A DNA stretch of 56,366 nucleotides from an uncultured Verrucomicrobiota bacterium (GTDB lineage Bacteria; Verrucomicrobiota; Verrucomicrobiia; Limisphaerales; UBA9464): NCBI GenBank assembly GCA_903880005.1, contig CAIRNV010000473.1, forward strand, positions 1-56,366, read 5' to 3'. Below, piece after piece: positions 36,968 through 44,949 of the stretch. How positions within the stretch are numbered: position 1 is the stretch's first letter; the number at the start of each line of letters is the position of its first letter. Below the pieces are notes generated by a model. It ran no database searches and was not told where the DNA came from. It worked only from the letters and a program-made list of their open reading frames with translations. The translations under genes were made by a program, and so were the position numbers.

Positions 36968-37330
36968 CTAGCCTTGAAGCGCGTCGATCCGCCGTCGGTC
37001 GCGCTTGGTGGGGCGACCCAGCCCGCGCGGGCGCATGGCGGCCTGTTCGCGTGCCCTTTGGCGGGCGGCCTCGACCACCTCCGGCGGCGTCTGGTCCTCG
37101 GCATGAAGCGGCACCAGGGCCGCCCCCACCCGGGACCGCGGCAGCGCGAGCGCCCGCAGCACCCGGACATGAAGCTCGGTCTTCACCGACACGACCTGCC
37201 CCGGGGTGACATCCTTGGAGGGCTTGGCCTCGACGCCATCCACGGAGACCCGGCCCGCGCGGATGGCCTCGACGGCCAGGGACCGGGTCTTGAACGCGCG
37301 GACACACCAAAGCCAGACGTCGAGCCGCAT
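36968..37330 (-). CDS. S4-domain RNA-binding protein (Hsp15-like)
   Basis: A 120-residue protein. The S4 domain starts at the N terminus: M-R-L-D-V-W-L-W-C-V-R-A-F-K-T-R-S-L-A and then G-R-V-S-V-D-G-V-E-A-K-P-S-K-D-V-T-P-G. This is the Hsp15/HslR pattern, which binds stalled 50S subunits carrying nascent chains. The C-terminal tail is rich in Arg and Lys. It begins two bases beyond the zur stop, so it is cotranscribed with the zinc genes; no functional link to zinc is implied. Could also be another short S4 protein. Confidence 0.8.
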   Translation of the reverse strand: MRLDVWLWCVRAFKTRSLAVEAIRAGRVSVDGVEAKPSKDVTPGQVVSVKTELHVRVLRALALPRSRVGAALVPLHAEDQTPPEVVEAARQRAREQAAMRPRGLGRPTKRDRRRIDALQG

Positions 37331-37332
37331 CG

Positions 37333-37824
37333 TCACGGGGCCTTGGGCGGCCCGGGTTCGGGGTCTTGGCACCGCGGGCAAACGCCGAAGAATTCCAACC
37401 GGTGGGCGATCCCGACGAAGCCATGGCGCCGGGCGATGGCCTCCTCGAGTGCGGCGGGGAAGCAGTCGTCCACCTCCACGACCATCCCGCATGCGCGGCA
37501 CACCAGGTGGTGATGGTGGGCGTCGCCCGTGGCGAGCTCGAACCGGGCCACGCCATCGCCAAAGTCACACCGCCGCACCACGCCCATCCCGAGGAGCGTG
37601 TGCATCGTGCGGTAGATGGTGGCGAGGTCGCAGCCGGACCCGCGGAGCGCGGCGTGGATCTCCCGGTTGGTGAGCGGGTTGGCGTGGCGACGCAGGACGT
37701 CCAGGATGGCCTCGCGTTGGCCCGTGACCTTGCGGCTGCGCGCGCGCAAGCGGTCGGTGAGCTCCGACAACGGCTGCTGCACGAGGCGGCGCGGGATCGC
37801 GTGTTGATGGCAAGGCTGGTTCAT
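37333..37824 (-). CDS. zur: Fur-family regulator, probable zinc-uptake regulator Zur
   Basis: A 163-residue Fur-family repressor. The winged-helix N-terminal half contains R-S-R-K-V-T-G-Q-R-E-A-I-L and D-L-A-T-I-Y-R-T-M near 67-74. The metal sites include the run H-H-H-H-L-V-C-R-A-C-G (Cys109 and Cys112) and Cys149 and Cys152 near the C terminus, giving a structural CxxC...CxxC zinc site. Its position inside the zinc ABC operon, overlapping the end of znuB by four bases, favours Zur over Fur, but family members cannot be separated by sequence alone. A candidate operator lies before znuA. Confidence 0.82.
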   Translation of the reverse strand: MNQPCHQHAIPRRLVQQPLSELTDRLRARSRKVTGQREAILDVLRRHANPLTNREIHAALRGSGCDLATIYRTMHTLLGMGVVRRCDFGDGVARFELATGDAHHHHLVCRACGMVVEVDDCFPAALEEAIARRHGFVGIAHRLEFFGVCPRCQDPEPGPPKAP

Positions 37825-38639
37825 GCCCTGGGGTGCGAACGGAGGCGCGACACGGCCAACGCGACCGCAAACAGGCACCCGAACACCATGGTGACCGTCG
37901 GGCCCGTGGGAAGGTTCAAGGGATACGACAAGAGAACGCCCCCGACGGCGCCCACGAGCCCCAGGACAACGGTGAGCAACACATGGGCACGCAGGCTGCG
38001 CACCAGCACGCGCGCGGCGGCGGGAGGCAGGACCACCATGGACGTGACCAGCAAGATGCCCAGCGCGCGAATGCTCAAGGACACCGCCAGCGTCAGCAGC
38101 ACGACGAAGCCGTAGTTGAGCAGCCGCACCCTCGCCCCCGAGACGTGCGCAAGATCCTCGTGCGCGGACAACAGGGCGAGCGGGTTGAGGAACGCCATGA
38201 CCAGCGCCGACACGGCCACCGCCGCGCCCGTGGACCAGGCCACGTCCGACCACCCCACCGACAACACGTCGCCGAGCAGGTACTTGTCGAGTTCCGCCCA
38301 GCGGTTGCGTTGGAGGCTCAGAAGAATCACGCCGAGGGCCACCGAGACGCTCAGCAGCACCGCCATGATCGTGTCGTTGAGCAACCGCGTGCGTTCCCGA
38401 AGCCACAGCATGGCCATCGCCACCAACAGGCAAAACAACAAGACCGGGACGGTGGGGTTGTCGAACCCGGCCAGGAATCCCGCCGCCACGCCGGTCAGGG
38501 CCGCATGCGAGACGGTGTCGCTGAAGAAGGACATGCGCCGCGCCGTGACAAACACGCCCAGAAGCCCGCAAGCGGGCCCCAGGGCAAGCGCCATCCACAA
38601 CGCCCGCTGCATGAAGGGTTCCATGAGAAACTCCGGCAT
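37821..38639 (-). CDS. znuB: Zinc/manganese ABC transporter permease
   Basis: A 272-residue, eight-to-nine-span membrane protein of the ABC-3 family (ZnuB/MntB type). Hallmarks are F-V-T-A-R-R-M-S-F-F-S-D-T-V-S-H-A-A-L-T-G-V-A near 30-50, L-L-V-T-S-M-V-V-L-P-P-A-A-A, and G-P-T-V-T-M-V-F-G near the C terminus. The gene lies three bases after znuC. Metal preference of zinc is inferred from the Zur neighbour and His-rich partner proteins; manganese cannot be excluded. Confidence 0.88.
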   Translation of the reverse strand: MPEFLMEPFMQRALWMALALGPACGLLGVFVTARRMSFFSDTVSHAALTGVAAGFLAGFDNPTVPVLLFCLLVAMAMLWLRERTRLLNDTIMAVLLSVSVALGVILLSLQRNRWAELDKYLLGDVLSVGWSDVAWSTGAAVAVSALVMAFLNPLALLSAHEDLAHVSGARVRLLNYGFVVLLTLAVSLSIRALGILLVTSMVVLPPAAARVLVRSLRAHVLLTVVLGLVGAVGGVLLSYPLNLPTGPTVTMVFGCLFAVALAVSRLRSHPRA

Positions 38640-38642
38640 GGT

Positions 38643-39443
38643 TCAACGCCTCGGATGAAATGCGATCGGCACGCCACCCTCGGGCGCGGTTCCGTTCGCG
38701 GGGTGATGGTGATGGTGATGGTACGGGGTCACGTGGATGCCATAGGCCGCCTTCAGCGAGTCGGCGTTCATGACCTCCTCCGGCCGTCCCTCGCAACAGA
38801 TGACGCCGTTGAGGGCATACACCCACGAGGCGCGCCGGAACACCATGCCGAGGTCATGCGACACCAGGACGACCGTGATCCCCAGGCGCGCGTGGACGTC
38901 GGCGATCAACTCGTAGAAGTCCTGCTCCCCGGGGGTGTCCACGCCGGCCGTGGGCTCGTCCAGCAGCAGCAACTCCGGCTCGCCCAGCAGGCTGTACGCG
39001 ATCAGCACCCGCTGCAATTGGCCGCCGGACAGGCCCGAGAGCGGCCGTCCCAGCAGCGTCTCCAGCCCGAGGCCCGGGGCATGACGAAGCAGGACGTCGT
39101 CCGTGGCCCGCGTGCGTTGGAAGAACCAGCGCCGGGTGTCGGGCCGGCGAAGCGCCAGGAACTCCCGCACGGACAAGGCAAACGACGGCTCCAGCGGCAG
39201 CCGCTGGGGCACGTAGCCGATCCGCCGCAGGACCCGAGGACCCACGGGTTCACCCAACAGGCGCACCTCCCCGGCGTCCAGTCGTTGGAGGCCAAGCAAG
39301 CAACGCAGCAGCGTGGTCTTTCCCGACCCGTTCGGCCCGATCAACGCGACCATCTGGCCCCTCGGCACGCGGAGCGACACGCCACGGAGGACCTCCACGT
39401 CCCCGAGGCGCACGCGCACGCCGCGCACGTCGATGGCCGGCAT
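38643..39443 (-). CDS. znuC: Zinc/manganese ABC transporter ATPase
   Basis: A 266-residue ABC ATPase. Walker A G-P-N-G-S-G-K-T is at 36-43, the signature L-S-G-G-Q-L-Q-R near 140, Walker B L-L-L-L-D-E-P-T and the switch His in V-S-H-D-L-G follow. The C terminus has an unusual H-H-H-H-H-H run (P-Y-H-H-H-H-H-H-P-A-N-G), which could bind zinc. The ATG at 39443 starts 21 bases after the znuA stop. A longer GTG start overlapping znuA is possible but adds no conserved sequence. Confidence 0.88.
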   Translation of the reverse strand: MPAIDVRGVRVRLGDVEVLRGVSLRVPRGQMVALIGPNGSGKTTLLRCLLGLQRLDAGEVRLLGEPVGPRVLRRIGYVPQRLPLEPSFALSVREFLALRRPDTRRWFFQRTRATDDVLLRHAPGLGLETLLGRPLSGLSGGQLQRVLIAYSLLGEPELLLLDEPTAGVDTPGEQDFYELIADVHARLGITVVLVSHDLGMVFRRASWVYALNGVICCEGRPEEVMNADSLKAAYGIHVTPYHHHHHHPANGTAPEGGVPIAFHPRR

Positions 39444-39463
39444 GGCTTCGCCAACGGGGGCCT

Positions 39464-40501
39464 TCACGGGAGCGATTCCACCAAGGCCTTGAGATTGCGG
39501 CGCATGCCCTCCTCGTAGAGGGCGGCCCCGGGCTTGCCCGTCTCGAGGACGTCCAGCTCCGCGACCGTGATCCCGAGGTCCTTGCCGAGCTGGCGCACCA
39601 GCCGGGGGTTGAACTGCGGCTCCGAGAAGACCACCCGCACCTTGCGGGAGCGAATGGCCGCCGAGAGCCGCGCCAGATACTTCGGGGACGGATCCACGGC
39701 GGGCACCTCCTCCACGACGCCCACCAACTCCATCCCGTAGCGTCGGCACAGGTAGGGGAACGCGTCGTGGAACGTCACGATGGGCTTGCCGGCATGGGGC
39801 GAAAGGGCCGCGGCCATGTCGCGATGCAAACTCTCCAATCGGGCCGAATAGGCCTCGCCCCGCGCCGCGTAGGCCGCCCGGTGCTCCGGGTCCGCCGCGC
39901 CGAGGGCCACGACGATGTTGCTGATCGCGTGGCGCGCCAGGACCGGGTCGAGCCACACGTGGGGGTTGGGCACCTCGCCCGCAGCCTCGTGGTCGTGGGC
40001 ATGGTCATGGCCGTGACCGTGGCCGCTCCCAGAGCCCTTCTTGGGGTCCGCCAACTCGAGTTCCGGCAGGTGATAAATGAACTGTTCCTTGGAGATGCCG
40101 TCGGTCACCCGGACCACCTTCTTGGCGGCGTCGCGGGCATTGTTTCGGATGGCCTTGTCGAGCCATGACTCGACCCCGAGTCCGTTGGCGATGATGACGT
40201 CGGCCTTGCGGATGCGGCGGAGATCTTGGGGCTTGAGTTGAAAGTCATGCGGTCCGACGTCGCCAGGCAGGAGGAGTTCCACGTCGGCGTCGGGTCCGGC
40301 GACGTTGAGGGTCCAGGAGTGGAGGGTGGCGAAGGTGGCGAGGACGACGGGCCGTTTGGTGGGGGTGGATGGGGCTTGGGCGGCGAGGGCAAGGGGCCAC
40401 GAACCGATGGCGAGGAGCCAGGCGAGGAGGACGGAAGGGAAGGGAGAGGGGAGGGAACCGCGGCGTGGGCGGGCGAGGGTGGGCGAGGCGGGCGTGTTCA
40501 T
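39464..40501 (-). CDS. znuA: Zinc-binding periplasmic protein of ABC transporter
   Basis: A 345-residue cluster A-I solute-binding protein. A signal peptide is present (L-A-W-L-L-A-I-G-S-W-P-L-A-L-A-A-Q-A). The metal-binding His residues fit the family: G-P-H-D-F-Q near 84, N-P-H-V-W-L-D-P after a His/Asp-rich loop (H-G-H-G-H-D-H-A-H-D-H-E), and F-H-D-A-F-P-Y-L. The His-rich loop is typical of zinc-specific ZnuA over manganese proteins. The ATG at 40501 is chosen because the upstream ORF extension crosses the rpsR terminator and the putative operator. First gene of the zinc operon. Confidence 0.9.
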   Translation of the reverse strand: MNTPASPTLARPRRGSLPSPFPSVLLAWLLAIGSWPLALAAQAPSTPTKRPVVLATFATLHSWTLNVAGPDADVELLLPGDVGPHDFQLKPQDLRRIRKADVIIANGLGVESWLDKAIRNNARDAAKKVVRVTDGISKEQFIYHLPELELADPKKGSGSGHGHGHDHAHDHEAAGEVPNPHVWLDPVLARHAISNIVVALGAADPEHRAAYAARGEAYSARLESLHRDMAAALSPHAGKPIVTFHDAFPYLCRRYGMELVGVVEEVPAVDPSPKYLARLSAAIRSRKVRVVFSEPQFNPRLVRQLGKDLGITVAELDVLETGKPGAALYEEGMRRNLKALVESLP

Positions 40502-40517
40502 GGCTCCGTGGGTTGCT

Positions 40518-40532
40518 TGCAAATCAATTGCA
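40518..40532. promoter_or_regulatory. Candidate Zur operator before znuA
   Basis: TGCAA-ATCAA-TTGCA is a perfect inverted repeat of two five-base arms with a five-base spacer, 16 bases upstream of the znuA ATG. Its position in front of a zinc-uptake operon that ends with a Fur-family gene suggests a regulator site. The sequence is not one of the classical Zur boxes, so the assignment is inferred. Confidence 0.45.
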
Positions 40533-40544
40533 GTTGGGGCTGAC

Positions 40545-40578
40545 AAAAAAACCGCCGCCATCGGTTGGATGGCGGCGG
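40545..40578 (-). terminator. Rho-independent terminator after rpsR
   Basis: On the minus strand CCGCCGCCATC pairs with GATGGCGGCGG (11 perfect pairs, five-base loop) and is followed by a run of seven T. It ends the dksA-like/rpmG/rpsR transcript, separating it from znuA. Confidence 0.85.
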
Positions 40579-40593
40579 CCTTTTGGGCGCGTC

Positions 40594-40842
40594 CTACTTC
40601 ACCAACAGCATCTGACGGGCGCGCTTGATCGCCGTCGAGAGGCGCCGTTGGTACGGGGCGGGCAGGCCCGTGTACTTGCGGGGAAGCAAGCGGCCGTTCT
40701 CCGTCACGAACTGGCGCAGCAGCGCCACGTTCTTGAAGTCGATGGTGTCGATGGTGAAGTCCACCTTGGGCTTCGGACGCGGCGTGCGCTGCGTCGAGCT
40801 GCGGCGCTTCTTCTTGTCGTCGGTGCTCGTCTTGCGGGGCAT
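40594..40842 (-). CDS. rpsR: 30S ribosomal protein S18
   Basis: An 82-residue ribosomal protein. The conserved block I-D-F-K-N-V-A-L-L-R-Q-F-V-T-E-N-G-R-L-L-P-R and the C-terminal R-R-L-S-T-A-I-K-R-A-R identify S18, which binds the 30S platform with S6. A basic N-terminal tail is rich in Lys, Arg and Ser. It starts three bases after the rpmG stop. It is followed by a clear terminator. Confidence 0.96.
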   Translation of the reverse strand: MPRKTSTDDKKKRRSSTQRTPRPKPKVDFTIDTIDFKNVALLRQFVTENGRLLPRKYTGLPAPYQRRLSTAIKRARQMLLVK

Positions 40843-40845
40843 GGC

Positions 40846-41013
40846 TTACTTGATTTCGCGGTGAAGGGTGTGGCGGCGGAGGAAGGGATTGAACTTCTTC
40901 TTCTCAACCTTCTCCGTCTGGAGCTTCTTGTTGCGAGTGGTCTGGTAGCGGGAGGGCGGCTTGCCCTCCTTGCGGGCCTCGGTGCACTCGATGGTGACGA
41001 TCTCTCGGGGCAT
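40846..41013 (-). CDS. rpmG: 50S ribosomal protein L33
   Basis: A 55-residue ribosomal protein: [13 protein letters not shown], then Y-Q-T-T-R-N-K-K, and [17 protein letters not shown] at the C terminus. The usual C-x-x-C zinc motifs of the C+ type are absent apart from one Cys, so this is the zinc-free type of L33. It lies three bases before rpsR and 12 bases after the dksA-like stop, in one transcript with them. Confidence 0.93.
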   Translation of the reverse strand: MPREIVTIECTEARKEGKPPSRYQTTRNKKLQTEKVEKKKFNPFLRRHTLHREIK

Positions 41014-41025
41014 GGTGTTGTTTCC

Positions 41026-41661
41026 TTATTCCTTTTCCTTGGAAGGCTTCTCCTCGATCTCGACGTCGTCGTCATCGACTTCGACGCCGGCGCCGCTCTC
41101 CACGGTGCCGAGGGACCCAAGGCGATTGCGCGAGCGAAGAGCTCCCTCCTTCTCGAGCCGGGCCTGGGCTTCCACGGTGAACCGGGTCCAAGGAATGGCG
41201 TCGAGGCGGGCCTTCGGGATCTTCTCGCCGGAATCCTCGCAGACCCCGTAGGAACCCCGCTCAATGCGCTTGAGGGCTTCCTCGATCTCATAGACCGCGT
41301 CTTGGTCGGAGGAGAGCAGGCTCAGCGCGAAGTCACGGTCGAAGTTGTCCGTGCCGGAATCGCCCATGTGAAGCGAGTAATGCTCCATCTCGGCCTGGGA
41401 TTCCTTCGCAAGGCCGCTCATCTGGTTCCGAAGGCGCTCGTGCAGGTCCAGAAGGTTTTGGTAGTACTTCTGCCATTCCGGCTTCACCCGCGAGACCGGC
41501 GTCCATGCCACCGAGGACTTGCCAAGCTTGGCCTGCGGACGCCCAAGGATCGCGGCCGCGCTCGCCGCACCAATGGTGCGACCCTTCGCGGGCGGGTTGG
41601 CGACCGGCTTTGCCTTCGCCTTGGGCGCGGCATTCTTCGGCGTCTGCTTCTTTGCACTCAC
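41026..41661 (-). CDS. DksA/TraR-family protein with degenerate zinc finger
   Basis: A 211-residue protein. After a basic, alanine/proline-rich N terminus comes a coiled coil (about 65-95) with the conserved D-x-x-D region (N-F-D-R-D) and the family block G-S-Y-G-V-C-E-D-S-G-E-K-I-P-K-A-R-L-D-A-I-P-W. The usual four zinc cysteines are reduced to Cys141 alone: Ser144, Thr162 and Ala165 occupy the other positions. DksA proteins tune RNA polymerase with ppGpp; zinc-independent members are known. The GTG start at 41661 is favoured as it precedes the conserved Lys-rich part; a TTG further upstream is possible. The C terminus is acidic. Upstream of rpmG in the same transcript. Confidence 0.75.
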   Translation of the reverse strand: MSAKKQTPKNAAPKAKAKPVANPPAKGRTIGAASAAAILGRPQAKLGKSSVAWTPVSRVKPEWQKYYQNLLDLHERLRNQMSGLAKESQAEMEHYSLHMGDSGTDNFDRDFALSLLSSDQDAVYEIEEALKRIERGSYGVCEDSGEKIPKARLDAIPWTRFTVEAQARLEKEGALRSRNRLGSLGTVESGAGVEVDDDDVEIEEKPSKEKE

Positions 41662-41913
41662 GGCGTGTCCCAGGAAATCGTTCCAAGCTCGTGGCGGACG
41701 CACACAACCATCCATGTTGTGAATGTGAACCAGCGCGCTCGCACGAAGGCCGAAGACGTTACCGGCCAATCAATGGAAATCCACACCTTTTTTCCGCGAA
41801 GACCAAACCGCACGTCGATGGGGTCCCGTGCGACGCACATCGGACGGGACGTCGGACCTCGTGCTGGCCCCTTCGTGATCCACGCTTCTTGAATCCCATG
41901 CTATCCTTGCCCC

Positions 41914-44892
41914 ATGCGCGTCGCAGCCTGCCTTGCCTCCTTCCTGCTCCTGCTCGTGCCGCCGTGCTGCCCAGCCCTCGCACGCGTCCAAACCCCGCCT
42001 CCTCCCGTCGGCCACCCAAGCCTGGCCATCTCCCTGTGGGCGGCCGAGCCGCGTGTCGTGGATCCCGTGGCCATCGCATGGGATCACCTCGGCCGGGCGT
42101 GGGTCGCCGAATGCCGCGACTACCCCTACGGCGTGGGCCCCGGCGGAAAAACCGGCTCGGCCGTCCGATGCATCGAGGCTCGCGACGGCGACGGCGCGGC
42201 GGACCGATCGGTCGTCTTCGCCGAGGGCTTGTCCTATGTGACCTCCGTGCTGCCGTGGCGGGACGGGGTCCTGGTGGCGGCCGCCCCGGACATCCTCTTC
42301 CTGCGTGACACCAACCACGACGGCGTGGCCGACCAACGCGACGTGATCCTCACGGGGTTTCGGCGGGGCGTCAGCGACAGCCTCGTCAATGGCCTGCGCT
42401 TTGGCCTCGACGGCCGGGTGCATGGCGCCAACGGGGGCAACGGCGGAAGGCTTTCCTCCCCCAAGCGGCCCGGCGTCGTCCTGGACTTGGGCGACGATGA
42501 CTTCGCCTTCGACCCCGACACCGGCGTCGTCGAGCGAACCGGCGCTTCCGGAGGCGGCTTCGGGCTCGTGATGGACGACTGGGGACGCTTCTTCACCACC
42601 TACAACATCGACCACATCCAGCATCGGTTCATGAACCGCGCCGACGTCGAGGGACGCGTCGGGTTTCCCCCGGTCCCCCTCACCGGGAGCATCTCGGACC
42701 ACGAGGACATGGCCCGCATCTTTCCCGTCTCCGTCGCCGTCACCCGCCCCAACCACCCCGAGCAAGCCGGGCATTTCTCGGCGGCGGGCGGCATGGGCCG
42801 CGTCGCGAGCCTGCGGTGGCCCGCGCCGTTCCAGAACTCAGTCTTCGTCTGCGACGTCGTGGGCAACCTGGTGCACCGCGATGTCTTGAACCCCCGCGGC
42901 GCCGCCTTCGTCGCGTCGCGCGCGCCCGACGAGTCCCGCAGCGAGTTCATCGCGTCGGCCGACCCCGCGTTTCGTCCCGTGGGGTTGGAAATGGGGCCGG
43001 ACGGGGCCTTGTACCTGCTGGACATGCAACGCGACGTGATCGAGCACCCGGACTACATCCCGGCGAAGGTGCGCGAGAAGCTGGATGTCCGCGCCGGCGC
43101 GGACCGTGGCCGCATTTGGCGGGTCGTGCCTCGGCAGGGAACGTGGGCCCCGGAGGTTGCGGCGGCTCGGATGGATTGGGTCTCGGCCGATGGCGTGCGG
43201 TGCCTGGAGCATCCGGACCAGTGGTGGCGGCTGACGGCCCAACGCCGGATCATCGAGGCCAAGGCGGTCCAGCTTGTCCCCGATCTCCGTCGGATGTTGG
43301 CACGGCGTGATGCGGTCCCTGCCCACGCGTTGGGACGGCTGCATGCCTTGTGGACCCTCCGGTCCCTTTCGGCGCTTACGGAGGCGGACGTCTCAGGTGC
43401 GTTGTCCGACCCCGTTGCGGGCGTTCGCGAGAACGCCCTTCAACTCATGCCGAAGGACGCGGGCACGAACGCGGTGTGGATGGTCGCCGTGCGTGGCTTG
43501 GTCGCCGATCCCGATCCGCGCGTTCGCCAGAGGGCGTTGCTGGCGTTGGCGAACTCGTCCTCGGACGAGGCCCCGACATTCCTGGCGGCCTTCCAACGGG
43601 ACGCGGCCGATCCGTGGGTGCGCCGCGCGATCCTGGCCGCCGCGCCCGCCGGGGCCCGCGTCGCGGTGGCGAAGGCCATCGTGCTCGATGCCGGCGGCAA
43701 CGGGATTCCGGGCGGCGACGAGGCGACCTCGGAGCTGGCCCAATCCATCGCGGCCGACGGGTCGGTTCCGACCGCGGACATGGCGTCGCTGTTGCGTGCC
43801 GTGTCGCCGGCGATGGCGCGCGAGGCTCGCATGGCATGGCTGGGCGGTTGGTGGGCGGGGCTCCAACGGTCGGGGCGAAAGGACGCGTGGCCCGACGACC
43901 TCAAGGCGCACTGGTCCGCGTGGGCGGGGAAGGCCGAGGACGACGAATGGGCGATCCTTTGGCGGGTGGCCCGGACTTCGGGCATGGAGTCGATGCCCGG
44001 CGTGGCGGAGCGGATGGCGGGAGCGCGCGGGCGTGCGTTGGATACGGCGCTGCCGCCGTCGCGGCGCGTGGCGGCGATCCGGGTGATGGAAGGGGACGGC
44101 GGCTCGACGGAGACGTTGTTGGGCTTGCTGGACGGGCTGCATCCGGGGGCGGTGCAGGAGGCGGCCTTGGCGGCGTTGCGCGAGGTCAAGGATCCCGCGA
44201 TGGGCCGGGCCTTGGTCGAGCGTTGGCCCAGGCTGGGGCCAGGCGTTCGCCCGCGCGTGCTCAACCTCATCCTGTCGCGCCGCAACTTCCATGAGCCGTT
44301 GGTCGCCGCCCTGGAGGCCGGCCGCGTCAAGGTGGGCGACCTGAACCTCGACCTGGAGCAACGCCGACGTTTGCTGCGGGACGGCCCGGCGGAGGTTCGG
44401 CAACGCGCGGCCCGATGGGTCCAGGACGAGGAATACTCCCATCGGAAATCCATCGTGTCCGACTGGCTGGCGCGCCTGCCGTCCTCGGGGGACGCCGCCA
44501 AGGGCAGGGGAGTCTTCGAGGCGTCCTGCGCGACGTGTCACCGGTGCGCGGACGTGGGCCACCGGGTGGGGCCGGACCTTTCGGGCGTGGCCCATCGCAG
44601 CGTGGAGGATCTCCTGGGCAACATCCTGGACCCCAACATGGCGATCAACCCGGGCTTCGTGGCTTACCAGGCCGAGACGCGCGATGGCGAGACCCACGCC
44701 GGCCTTTTGTCGGCGGAGGGGCCGGATTCGATCACGCTGTTGCAGGCGGCGGGCCAGACGGTCGTGCTGCCGCGGCGCGATGTGGTGCGGTTGGCGAGCA
44801 CGGGAGCCTCGTTGATGCCGGAGGGCCTGGAGGCCGGCCGCACCCCGCAGGACCTGCGCGACCTGATCGAGTTTCTTCAATCCGCCCGCTGA
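41914..44892 (+). CDS. PVC-type membrane-bound dehydrogenase with C-terminal haem domain
   Basis: A 992-residue exported protein with a signal peptide (L-L-L-L-V-P-P-C-C-P-A-L-A-R). The N-terminal part is a beta-propeller of the PVC putative dehydrogenase type: W-A-A-E-P-R-V-V-D-P-V-A-I-A-W-D, D-T-N-H-D-G-V-A-D, N-G-L-R-F-G-L-D-G-R-V-H-G-A. Helical HEAT-like repeats follow around residues 440-800. The C terminus is a c-type haem domain with C-A-T-C-H at 872-876 and the V-G-P-D-L-S-G motif. Such proteins are numerous in planctomycetes and verrucomicrobia; their substrates are mostly unknown, probably sugars or alcohols. The start ATG at 41914 is the first before the signal peptide. Convergent with the following gene. 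Confidence 0.88.
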   Translation: MRVAACLASFLLLLVPPCCPALARVQTPPPPVGHPSLAISLWAAEPRVVDPVAIAWDHLGRAWVAECRDYPYGVGPGGKTGSAVRCIEARDGDGAADRSVVFAEGLSYVTSVLPWRDGVLVAAAPDILFLRDTNHDGVADQRDVILTGFRRGVSDSLVNGLRFGLDGRVHGANGGNGGRLSSPKRPGVVLDLGDDDFAFDPDTGVVERTGASGGGFGLVMDDWGRFFTTYNIDHIQHRFMNRADVEGRVGFPPVPLTGSISDHEDMARIFPVSVAVTRPNHPEQAGHFSAAGGMGRVASLRWPAPFQNSVFVCDVVGNLVHRDVLNPRGAAFVASRAPDESRSEFIASADPAFRPVGLEMGPDGALYLLDMQRDVIEHPDYIPAKVREKLDVRAGADRGRIWRVVPRQGTWAPEVAAARMDWVSADGVRCLEHPDQWWRLTAQRRIIEAKAVQLVPDLRRMLARRDAVPAHALGRLHALWTLRSLSALTEADVSGALSDPVAGVRENALQLMPKDAGTNAVWMVAVRGLVADPDPRVRQRALLALANSSSDEAPTFLAAFQRDAADPWVRRAILAAAPAGARVAVAKAIVLDAGGNGIPGGDEATSELAQSIAADGSVPTADMASLLRAVSPAMAREARMAWLGGWWAGLQRSGRKDAWPDDLKAHWSAWAGKAEDDEWAILWRVARTSGMESMPGVAERMAGARGRALDTALPPSRRVAAIRVMEGDGGSTETLLGLLDGLHPGAVQEAALAALREVKDPAMGRALVERWPRLGPGVRPRVLNLILSRRNFHEPLVAALEAGRVKVGDLNLDLEQRRRLLRDGPAEVRQRAARWVQDEEYSHRKSIVSDWLARLPSSGDAAKGRGVFEASCATCHRCADVGHRVGPDLSGVAHRSVEDLLGNILDPNMAINPGFVAYQAETRDGETHAGLLSAEGPDSITLLQAAGQTVVLPRRDVVRLASTGASLMPEGLEAGRTPQDLRDLIEFLQSAR

Positions 44893-44949
44893 AGGTTTGG
44901 GGCGCGGGCCGGTTGTTGTGTGGACGCAATCGTCCCGCCCCATGTGCCT

